Source of the DNA: an uncultured Lachnoclostridium sp.
GTDB taxonomy: Bacteria > Bacillota > Clostridia > Lachnospirales > Lachnospiraceae
DNA: 64,000 nt
Direction of reading: 5' to 3'
Assembly: GCA_905212635.1 (NCBI GenBank)
Contig: CAJMFH010000007.1
Coordinates: 1 to 64,000, forward strand
Shown: one piece after another, positions 1 to 7,257 of the stretch
Numbering within the stretch: position 1 is the stretch's first letter
Layout of the letters: every line of letters begins with the position of its first letter
Translations under genes and position numbers: made by a program
Notes under the pieces: generated by a model
Seen by the model: the letters and a program-made list of their open reading frames with translations, nothing else
Database searches by the model: none
What the model was told of the DNA's origin: nothing

Positions 1-532
1 CTAAATTCTCATTTATCTTATTATTAATTTCTATTTTTTTATCTAATACTCTTAGAAATCCGCCAATTTTCTTTTGAATACTGATTTGCGGAATGTCAAT
101 TTGTATTTTCCTAAATTCAGCTTGTTTTATCCCAGTTACTGTTGTACCTGTTTCACGAGCCTTCAATAATGTTTGTCCAATAGAGGATTGTAAAAAATAG
201 AGTAAATACTCATTATCCAAAACCCCTTCTTTTCCTCTAAGAGTCAATAACCGTTGAGCAATACCAACATCATCCCTATCAAGTCTTGCTACCATCCCCA
301 TAGGGGCTTCTGTTGTTAAAAGTACATCTCCAACCTTTGGGAATCCACGTACCATAAAACGCTTATACTCATCAGACGATATGTAATAGCACAATGAATA
401 ATCAATATTATTGTTTTTTACAGATTTTGCACTAAGTGTAGGAATTCCTGAATCTGATTTCTTAGGCGTTTTCCCCCTGTAATCAATAATTGTTTCTAAA
501 GCATCCTCCATCGTATAAGTCTTATATTTCAT
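1..532 (-). CDS. hsdS: Type I restriction-modification specificity subunit HsdS (3' end cut by window edge)
   Basis: The reading frame starts at the ATG at 532 and stays open to the left edge, giving 177 residues. The translation carries HsdS hallmarks: a GFPKVGDVLLT stretch in the first target-recognition domain, then GTTVTGIKQAEFRKI, then an IPQISIQKKI segment and a coiled-coil ending in EINNKINENL, typical of the conserved spacer helix after the first recognition domain. HsdS selects the DNA sequence methylated or cut by the complex. The start lies inside the end of hsdM with an 11-base overlap, so the two are translationally coupled. The second recognition domain, and perhaps hsdR, would lie to the left of the window. 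The family is clear; DNA specificity cannot be read. Confidence 0.9.
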   Translation of the reverse strand, partial: MKYKTYTMEDALETIIDYRGKTPKKSDSGIPTLSAKSVKNNNIDYSLCYYISSDEYKRFMVRGFPKVGDVLLTTEAPMGMVARLDRDDVGIAQRLLTLRGKEGVLDNEYLLYFLQSSIGQTLLKARETGTTVTGIKQAEFRKIQIDIPQISIQKKIGGFLRVLDKKIEINNKINENL

Positions 533-2024
533 ACCCAATCGCCCCCAACTTCTTCCTAATTTCATCTTCCAACTCATGGCTCTTCGCAAACATATCCGAA
601 AGTTCAGATGTCAGACGTCCCATCTTTTCTTCGAATGGCTCCCCATCATCTTCCTGCTCCTCGATGCCTACATAGCGTCCCGGAGTGAGAATGTAATCCT
701 GTTTTTCGATTTCTGCAGTATCTACAACTGCACAAAATCCCTTAACATCCTCAAGTGTTCCATTTACAAAAGTTTCGAATGTATCCGAAATCTTCTTGAT
801 ATCATCATTAGTAAACTCACGAAGTTTACGACTGACCATTGTTCCCATCTTACGTGCATCAATGAATAATGTCTTTCCGGATTGTTTCTTCTGCTTATTA
901 ATAAACCAAAGCGAAACCGGAATCTGTGTTGTATAGAAAAGCTGAGTAGGCATTGCTACGATGCACTCAACCAAATCCGCATTGATAATATTCTTACGAA
1001 TTTCTCCTTCACCGCCTGATTGAGAAGATAAGGAACCATTAGCAAGGACCATTCCGATTTTTCCAGCGGGTGCAAGGTGATAAATCATGTGTTGCAGCCA
1101 TGCAAAGTTAGCATTTCCCGCAGGCGGTGTTCCATACTGCCAGCGAACATCCTCTTTTAATTTGTCTGCGCCCCAATCTGAAAGATTAAACGGAGGATTC
1201 GCCATAATATAATCCGCTCGTAATGTAGGATGACGATCGTCCAGAAAAGTATCTGCCGCATAAGTTCCCAGATCCGGCTCAATTCCTCGAATTGCAAGAT
1301 TCATCTGTGCCATCTTCCATGTAGTAGGGTTTGAATCCTGACCATAGATAGAAATATTGCTGATATTACCACTATGATTCTCGACAAATTTTGCAGATTG
1401 AACAAACATACCACCAGAGCCACAGCACGGGTCATATACTCTACCCTTAAAAGGCTTTAATACCTCTACCAAAGTACGCACTACACAAGATGGTGTAAAA
1501 AACTCTCCCCCTCGTTTTCCCTCCTGTTCAGCAAACATAGAAAGGCAATACTCATATGTACGACCAAGGATATCTTTTTCGCTGCCATGTTCAATCATCT
1601 GAATATTGGTAAATAAATCCACCACATCTCCCAATCTTCTCTTGTCCAGTTCAGGACGAGCAAAGTTTTTAGGAAGAATATCCTTTAATCGGCTATTTTC
1701 TTTTTCAATTGCACGCATCGCATCATCAATGACGGTTCCTATTTCCGGGGTGTGCGCCTTCGCGGCAATCTCACTCCAACGTGCGCCCGCCGGTACAAAG
1801 AAAATACCTTCCGAAGTATATTCATCAATATCCTCCTCGAATCCATCTCCTTCTTCTACTAGCTCCTTATATTTTTCATCAAATCGGTCTGAAATATATT
1901 TCAAGAAAATCAATCCTAGAACCACATTTTTATATTCTGATGCATCCATGTTTCCTCGAAGAACGCAAGCAGCATCCCATATTTGCTTTTCAAAACCAAT
2001 CACTGCTGTGTTTTTATCTGCCAT
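522..2024 (-). CDS. hsdM: Type I restriction-modification DNA methyltransferase subunit HsdM
   Basis: This adenine-N6 DNA methyltransferase is the M subunit of a type I R-M complex and works with HsdS. About 500 residues: an HsdM N-terminal helical domain (to about 140), the SAM-binding motif DPCCGSGGM near residue 200, and the catalytic NPPF motif (in IMANPPFNLSDWG) near 280. I chose the ATG at 2024 (MADKNTAVIGF) because GAGGAGG lies seven bases upstream; an in-frame ATG at 2051 has no comparable site. Length and motif order are normal, so it looks intact. It overlaps hsdS by 11 bases. No hsdR gene is visible in the window; it may lie beyond the left edge. Confidence 0.95.
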   Translation of the reverse strand: MADKNTAVIGFEKQIWDAACVLRGNMDASEYKNVVLGLIFLKYISDRFDEKYKELVEEGDGFEEDIDEYTSEGIFFVPAGARWSEIAAKAHTPEIGTVIDDAMRAIEKENSRLKDILPKNFARPELDKRRLGDVVDLFTNIQMIEHGSEKDILGRTYEYCLSMFAEQEGKRGGEFFTPSCVVRTLVEVLKPFKGRVYDPCCGSGGMFVQSAKFVENHSGNISNISIYGQDSNPTTWKMAQMNLAIRGIEPDLGTYAADTFLDDRHPTLRADYIMANPPFNLSDWGADKLKEDVRWQYGTPPAGNANFAWLQHMIYHLAPAGKIGMVLANGSLSSQSGGEGEIRKNIINADLVECIVAMPTQLFYTTQIPVSLWFINKQKKQSGKTLFIDARKMGTMVSRKLREFTNDDIKKISDTFETFVNGTLEDVKGFCAVVDTAEIEKQDYILTPGRYVGIEEQEDDGEPFEEKMGRLTSELSDMFAKSHELEDEIRKKLGAIGYEI

Positions 2025-2247
2025 CTTAGTTTTCCTCCTCTGCCGTTTCATCCGTAATACGCCTTTACCATGTTTTGCTACGAATGCGGAACTATTTCCT
2101 ATCGCTTTTTACGTCCGTTTTTACATTTTTATACAATAATACTCATTTAGTATAACACTGAATTATAATTATTTCAATGTATTTACTGTTAATGTAGTCA
2201 TTTATTTTTATAGATAAAAGAGTTGATTTGTTACCATTTATACATTA

Positions 2248-3324
2248 TCATTCTAATTCTTTTTCTATCTCTTCAATTGACGGCAGGCTGCTCTTTAATT
2301 CCTCCGGAAGATTACTTACCATTTGATTTTTCCATTCTGCCACACCAATTGGATTCTTATATCCAGCAAGAGAGTACTCCACAACCGTCTTATTTTTTCC
2401 TTTTACCAATAACAAACCTATGGTTGGCTTATCATCTGGATGACACATAATATCATTAACTGCATTCTGATACATATTAAGTTGACTAACAAATCCCGGT
2501 TCAAAATCACATGCTTTTAACTCAATAACAACATAGCAGCGCAATTTGAGATGATAGAATAACAAATCCAAATAAAAATCTTGTCCCCCTACTTCCAAAT
2601 GTACCTGTCTGCCTACAAATGCAAATCCTTGCCCTAACTCAAGCAAAAACTTTTGTATATGCTCAATCAATTGCTGTTCTACTTCTGCCTCTCGTCTAGG
2701 AACATCTGTCCCTAAAAAATCAAAAAGATATGGATCTTTAAATATCTGATTGACCATGTCAGATTCTAACGGTGGCAATGCCACTGCAAAATTATTTGTA
2801 CTTTTTCCTGTACGCTCCATAAGACAACACTCTATCTGCAATTCTAAAATTCTACTGCTCCAACCATTCTCAATTGCCTTGTTTGCATACCACAATCTAC
2901 TTTCTCGACTGTCTAACTTGTCCATTAATTTTAAATTTGTTCTCCAAGGCAATTGTGCAACAACCCGCTGCACAATCTCATAATCCGGCCAACACTCTGC
3001 AAACTTACGCATATACTTAATATTTCTTGGTGAAAAGCCTGACATGTCAGGAAAAGCCGCCTTTAGATCTTGTGCCATTCGGTCAATTACTTTTGCTCCC
3101 CATCCTTCCTTTTCCTGCTTTTCAAGTATAGCCCTTCCTATACTCCAATACAAACAAATCATACTTGAATTTGCATTTAAAACAATGGTCATTCTCTGCT
3201 TCTGGATTTTCTCTTTTATTTCATTTATAAATTCCAAATAACCACCACTCATTTCAGATAAATTTGGAGCTACCGGAAAAATAACTCCCTCTTTATCTTT
3301 TCCCATATGCCTTCTCTTATCCAT
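2248..3324 (-). CDS. DUF1016 / YhcG-type PDDEXK nuclease domain protein
   Basis: About 358 residues in two parts. The N-terminal half matches the DUF1016 helical domain (YWSIGRAI near residue 45, GFSPRNIKYMRKF, then VVAQLPWRTN). The C-terminal half looks like a PDDEXK nuclease fold, with the acidic residue in FYLDLLFYH and the E-x-K of VVIELKAC. Proteins of this family often sit beside or inside type I restriction loci, as here 5' of hsdM on the same strand, but the 220-base gap has no obvious coupling. The ATG at 3324 is preferred over TTG at 3330 because AGGAGG is six bases upstream. Nuclease activity is inferred from the fold; the biological role is not established from sequence. Confidence 0.85.
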   Translation of the reverse strand: MDKRRHMGKDKEGVIFPVAPNLSEMSGGYLEFINEIKEKIQKQRMTIVLNANSSMICLYWSIGRAILEKQEKEGWGAKVIDRMAQDLKAAFPDMSGFSPRNIKYMRKFAECWPDYEIVQRVVAQLPWRTNLKLMDKLDSRESRLWYANKAIENGWSSRILELQIECCLMERTGKSTNNFAVALPPLESDMVNQIFKDPYLFDFLGTDVPRREAEVEQQLIEHIQKFLLELGQGFAFVGRQVHLEVGGQDFYLDLLFYHLKLRCYVVIELKACDFEPGFVSQLNMYQNAVNDIMCHPDDKPTIGLLLVKGKNKTVVEYSLAGYKNPIGVAEWKNQMVSNLPEELKSSLPSIEEIEKELE

Positions 3325-3340
3325 AAACAACCTCCTACAA

Positions 3341-3365
3341 ATTGTGCAACAACCTGTTGCACAAT
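3341..3365. repeat. Inverted repeat upstream of the DUF1016 gene that echoes its coding sequence
   Basis: ATTGTGCAACA (3341-3351) and TGTTGCACAAT (3355-3365) are perfect 11-base inverted arms around ACC. Almost the same string occurs inside the neighbouring gene near 2950-2975, where it encodes EIVQRVVAQ. Read on the minus strand, the upstream copy encodes EIVQQVVAQ in frame, so it may be a remnant of a second DUF1016 copy or an operator-like site. Confidence 0.5.
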
Positions 3366-3567
3366 CTCCAACATATTATCTATTAGTTACATTATCGCCC
3401 TTTTCATCCTTATTTCTTTTATCAGTCAATTTCTTCTATTGTATTTTAAGTACCTATATCAAGTACCACAGACACCTCCACTTTACGAACTTGTACTTTT
3501 TCTTTATGATTTACACCAACTTCATGAAAAGTCCAAAACTCTGTAAAGTGCGTAAATTCAAGGATTT

Positions 3568-4998
3568 CTACATATCTTTCCGTTGTAGTCCTACCACAGT
3601 CTCCACATGCCCGCCCATCGGGAACATATCGCATGTCCGTACCTTCTTCACCTCGTATCCTTTCGCCGCCAATACCTTCACGTCGCGGGCGAGCGTTGCC
3701 GGATCGCAGCTTACGTAAACGATGCGGTTTGGTGACATGCGGATGATTGTGTCGAGGAGGGTCTGGTCACAGCCTTTGCGCGGCGGATCAACGACGACGA
3801 CATCTGCTTTGGCGGATTCGGCGCCGTCCGCTGCGATGAGTTTCGGGACGACTTCTTCTGCTGCGCCGGCGTAGAAACGGGCATTTGTAATGCCGTTCCG
3901 ACGGGCATTTTCTTTCGCATTTTCGATGGCTTCCGGCACGATTTCGACGCCGATCACTTCGCCATCGCCGCCAAGTTCTTTGGCAATGAAAAGGGAAATG
4001 GTTCCGATGCCGCAATACAGATCCCATACTGTCTCGCCGGGTTTGATTTCCGCGAATTCAAGGGCGGTGCGGTACAATTTTTCTGTCTGAACCGGATTCA
4101 CCTGATAAAATGACTGCGGCGAGATGCGGTAGCGGATACCGCCGATCGTGTCTTCAATCGCATCTTCTCCCCAAAGAGTGAGCGTCTTTTTGCCGAGGAT
4201 CACATTGGTATTTTCGGGATTGAAATTCAGGCAAAGGCTTGTCATGCCGTCGATTTTTGTAAGGTTATCCACAAGTAGGGTGAATTTATGCTCTTCTATC
4301 CCCATTTTCTTTTTGTTTGTGGCATTGAGGACGAGGCAGACCATGATCTGGCCGGTGTGATAGCCGGTCCGAATATAAATATGACGCACAAGCCCTGTCT
4401 GGTGTTCTTCATTATACGCCGGAATGTTGTTATCCTCCATCCACGCAAGCACAATTTCCAGAATCTCACGCATGATGGGAGCCTGAATCGCACAATCTGT
4501 CATGGGGATAACTCGATGGGAATGACCGGCATAAAATCCCGTCACTGCGTGTGGATTTCCATTTTCATCCAATTGCTCACGAACCGGAAACTGGGCTTTG
4601 TTGCGATAATGCCACGGCGTTTCTTCCTGCATTCCAAGGATTGGGAGCCATTCCACGGTGGTAAGATCCACACCGCCGATACGGGCAAGACAGCTTTTTA
4701 CTTTATTCTCCTTGTACAAAAGCTGTGCGTTGTAAGATAAATGCTGCAAGGTACAGCCGCCGCAGGGACGTGCGGATGGACAGCGTGGTTCGACGCGGTG
4801 CGGCGAGGGTTCCAGTACCTCCAAAAGCCTCGCAAATCCATAATTTTTCTTGCATTTCATAATGCCCGCGCGTATGGTCTCGCCCGGCAATGCTTCCTTG
4901 ACAAAAAGAGCATAGCCATCTACATGGCCTATGCCCTCTCCGTTATTTCCAAGATCATCTATTTTTAAGATTATTTCCTGATTTTTCTTAAAATCCAT
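3568..4998 (-). CDS. rlmD: 23S rRNA (uracil-5-)-methyltransferase, RlmD/TrmA family
   Basis: 476 residues, a normal length for the family. It has an N-terminal TRAM RNA-binding domain (residues 1-60), a Cys-rich iron-sulfur-type cluster (CPSARPCGGC near 75-85), a SAM-binding motif DLYCGIGTISLF near 310, VVVDPPRKGC and the catalytic-Cys motif YVSCDPATLARD near 430. These enzymes use SAM to methylate C5 of specific uridines in 23S rRNA; single Gram-positive members can modify two sites, so the exact position is not certain. The start follows a GGAGG site that overlaps the end of yhaM. The two genes are separated by only three bases and are probably cotranscribed. Confidence 0.93.
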   Translation of the reverse strand: MDFKKNQEIILKIDDLGNNGEGIGHVDGYALFVKEALPGETIRAGIMKCKKNYGFARLLEVLEPSPHRVEPRCPSARPCGGCTLQHLSYNAQLLYKENKVKSCLARIGGVDLTTVEWLPILGMQEETPWHYRNKAQFPVREQLDENGNPHAVTGFYAGHSHRVIPMTDCAIQAPIMREILEIVLAWMEDNNIPAYNEEHQTGLVRHIYIRTGYHTGQIMVCLVLNATNKKKMGIEEHKFTLLVDNLTKIDGMTSLCLNFNPENTNVILGKKTLTLWGEDAIEDTIGGIRYRISPQSFYQVNPVQTEKLYRTALEFAEIKPGETVWDLYCGIGTISLFIAKELGGDGEVIGVEIVPEAIENAKENARRNGITNARFYAGAAEEVVPKLIAADGAESAKADVVVVDPPRKGCDQTLLDTIIRMSPNRIVYVSCDPATLARDVKVLAAKGYEVKKVRTCDMFPMGGHVETVVGLQRKDM

Positions 4999-5001
4999 CG
5001 A

Positions 5002-5949
5002 TCATTCCTCCGGTGATGTCTGGCGCAGGTTGCTCTCAAACATGCGGTTGAATCCAAGCCACTCCATATTGTCGCCTGCCTGATGGAATACTTCCGTCAA
5101 TGTCTGCAATTTCGCATCTGCATTGTCGGCGAGATGAAGTGCCATTGCCTCCATCAGAGCCGGTACTTTTGGGGAACCAAATTCCAATTTTCCATGATGT
5201 GCCAAAATACAATGAACCAGCTCATTTTCCAGTTTCTTCGGGAATCCCGGGATACCGGCTGCTGCCGCAGAAATCTTCTGTGCGCCGATAAAGATATGTC
5301 CGAGAAGCTGTCCGTCATCGGTATAATCATTACGCGGAAATGCTGCAATTTCGTCAATTTTTCCCATGTCATGGAACAACGCCGCCGTGATCAGAAGATC
5401 GCGGTGGATGCGTGGGTAAGCACCTGCAAAATATTCGCACATATTTGTCACACTCAATGTATGTTCGAGAAGTCCTCCCATAAAGCCGTGATGTACACTT
5501 TTTGCCGCGGAATGCCGGCAAAACTCTTTGACAAATTCCTTATCTTCGACAAAGAACATTTTCAGCAATTGGGAAAGATATGGATTTTTTACGCTGTTTA
5601 CGTAAGCCACCACTTTCGTGTACATTTCTTTGATGTCCTTGTCTGTCGTCGGAATGTAATCCGCCGGGTCATATTCACCCTCTTCGCTGCGGCGCACGCG
5701 GGAAACATTCATCTGGATATTTCCCTGAAAACTCGTCACAAGTCCTTCGCAGTAAATATAGTCCATTGCCTCAAAATCCTCGATGCCGCGTCCGAGTTCC
5801 CAGATTTTGGCATCCGCTGTGCCGGTCTTATCCTGCAAGATCAACGAATAATACGTCTTTCCAGCCTTTGTCTTTAAGATTTGTTTGGACTTACAAAGGT
5901 ACGTCCCTACTAATTTTTGTCCTTCTCGGTAATCCTTCAAATAATACAT
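5002..5949 (-). CDS. yhaM: YhaM-family 3'-5' exoribonuclease (OB fold + HD domain)
   Basis: 315 residues. The N-terminal OB-fold nucleic-acid-binding region begins with YYLKDYREGQKLVGTYLC. It is followed by an HD metal-dependent phosphohydrolase domain with GGLLEHTLSVTNM near 165 and the HD pair in AALFHDMGKIDEI near 205, then HCILAHHGKLEFGSP. This arrangement is that of YhaM, a cytoplasmic 3'-5' exonuclease. The gene directly precedes rlmD on the same strand, which suggests a small RNA-metabolism operon. All expected HD histidines and aspartates are present. Confidence 0.93.
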   Translation of the reverse strand: MYYLKDYREGQKLVGTYLCKSKQILKTKAGKTYYSLILQDKTGTADAKIWELGRGIEDFEAMDYIYCEGLVTSFQGNIQMNVSRVRRSEEGEYDPADYIPTTDKDIKEMYTKVVAYVNSVKNPYLSQLLKMFFVEDKEFVKEFCRHSAAKSVHHGFMGGLLEHTLSVTNMCEYFAGAYPRIHRDLLITAALFHDMGKIDEIAAFPRNDYTDDGQLLGHIFIGAQKISAAAAGIPGFPKKLENELVHCILAHHGKLEFGSPKVPALMEAMALHLADNADAKLQTLTEVFHQAGDNMEWLGFNRMFESNLRQTSPEE

Positions 5950-5965
5950 ATTTTGCTCTCTTTCC

Positions 5966-7126
5966 TTATTTTGCTTTTGCTGTCACTGTCACAAACGGTC
6001 CGAAGATCTTTTTGCCCTTAATCGTCTTAAATGCCCGTACACGGTAACTGTATTTCATGCCGCGAACCAGCATTTTACAGCGGTATCCTGTCACTTTATT
6101 TTTCTTAATCGTCTTCACGCGGTTAAACGAAGTCTTAAATCCTTTGACGTGAACTTTCATAAATACCTGATAACCGGTCACATTTTTATTGCGCGCCCAG
6201 CGTACCTGAATGCCTCCGCGGATACCTTTGGCTTTGAGTTTTTTGATCTTTGCCGGGGTCAATGCAATCGCTGCTTCTTTCGAATCTGCTCCTTCAATGC
6301 TCTCGCCATCTGCCGCCGTAAATACCGGGCGGATCTTGTACGTATACGTAGCTCCTGCCTCCAGCTTTTCGTTGGTAAATGTCAGCGCCGTTACATTTTT
6401 ATAGAGAGAATATTTTCCTTTTGCTTTTTTACGGTAAATGTTGTACGAAACTGCCCCATTTACCGCAGTCCACGTCAGGGTTCCCTTAGTAAAAGAAGTA
6501 TCTTTCTTGCCTGTCAGACTTGCCGTACTGTCAAGCGGGTGAAATACAAGACCGTTCGCCTGTGCATATGCCTGCGCTTTCGTACCCGATTTTGCCCAGA
6601 TCTCAGCCCCTGCCGGAAAAGCTCCTGCGGCAACATCGATATCATTTTTAATGACTACATTTTTCAAATACGGGCAGGCTGCAAATACATTTGCTGCAAT
6701 TGCCGTCACTTCTTTTTCTCCGATTTTGGCCGGAATGTACAACGTTGTTACTGCCGCATTTCCTTTGCATCCGGAAATCGTACAGGTTTTTCCGTCGCTG
6801 CCGGCTGTCACCGAAAAAGCATCCTCTGCATCAATCACCACTTTTCCCTGCGATGGAATAACCGGTGTCGCGGTCGGTGCAGCACTCGGAGTTGTACTTG
6901 GCGCAGCACTCGCACTCACGGATGGAGTTGCACTCGGACTTCCACTTGGCAGTGCGCTTTCTGACGGTCCGGTCTCTGCCAGCGCTGCCATCTCTTCTTT
7001 GTCATTTATCGTCTGTACCGTTGTTCTTTTATCTTCCACTGTTTTCGCCTGCGCATCCATCGGCGCAATACCGGCGATCAGGGATACGCTTAATAAAATA
7101 CTCACATACTTCCTAAACTTTGTCAT
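5966..7126 (-). CDS. Secreted surface protein with LRR and fibronectin-III-like domains
   Basis: 386 residues with a signal peptide (KKYV-like basic start, hydrophobic core, cleavage near AMDAQAKT). A Ser/Pro/Thr linker follows (residues about 55-95, repeated PSATPS-type units). Then comes one BspA-type LRR_5 module (ITTLYIPAKIGEKEVTAI-like pattern with AFAACPYLKNVVIKN), two FN3-like modules (LTWTAVNGAVSYNIYRKKAKG, and VRWARNKNVTGYQVFMKV) and a basic C-terminus. No sortase motif is seen. The same domains and linker occur in the large LRR protein just upstream, so the two are probably paralogous surface components. The gene has its own predicted promoter in the 131-base gap. The binding partner is unknown. 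Confidence 0.8.
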   Translation of the reverse strand: MTKFRKYVSILLSVSLIAGIAPMDAQAKTVEDKRTTVQTINDKEEMAALAETGPSESALPSGSPSATPSVSASAAPSTTPSAAPTATPVIPSQGKVVIDAEDAFSVTAGSDGKTCTISGCKGNAAVTTLYIPAKIGEKEVTAIAANVFAACPYLKNVVIKNDIDVAAGAFPAGAEIWAKSGTKAQAYAQANGLVFHPLDSTASLTGKKDTSFTKGTLTWTAVNGAVSYNIYRKKAKGKYSLYKNVTALTFTNEKLEAGATYTYKIRPVFTAADGESIEGADSKEAAIALTPAKIKKLKAKGIRGGIQVRWARNKNVTGYQVFMKVHVKGFKTSFNRVKTIKKNKVTGYRCKMLVRGMKYSYRVRAFKTIKGKKIFGPFVTVTAKAK

Positions 7127-7178
7127 TTTTACTCTTCCTTTCTGACAATGAAAAACTTTACTTTATTCTGCATTCTTC

Positions 7179-7207
7179 ATTGTACAGGCTTTTTGTGACA
7201 AAATCAA
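7179..7207 (-). promoter_or_regulatory. Sigma-A type promoter for the LRR/FN3 surface gene
   Basis: On the minus strand TTGATT (7207-7202) and TACAAT (7184-7179) are separated by exactly 17 bases, about 50 bases before the ATG at 7126. This suggests the small LRR/FN3 gene can be transcribed apart from the larger LRR gene. Confidence 0.55.
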
Positions 7208-7257
7208 GGTTTTCTTTTAATTTGCACCGACGCTGTAAGATATGCTTCCTGTTCTTC

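Noticed and set aside
2248..3324. Complete type I restriction locus with hsdR
   Set aside because: No ATP-dependent DEAD-box restriction subunit is encoded in the window; the DUF1016 protein is not HsdR.
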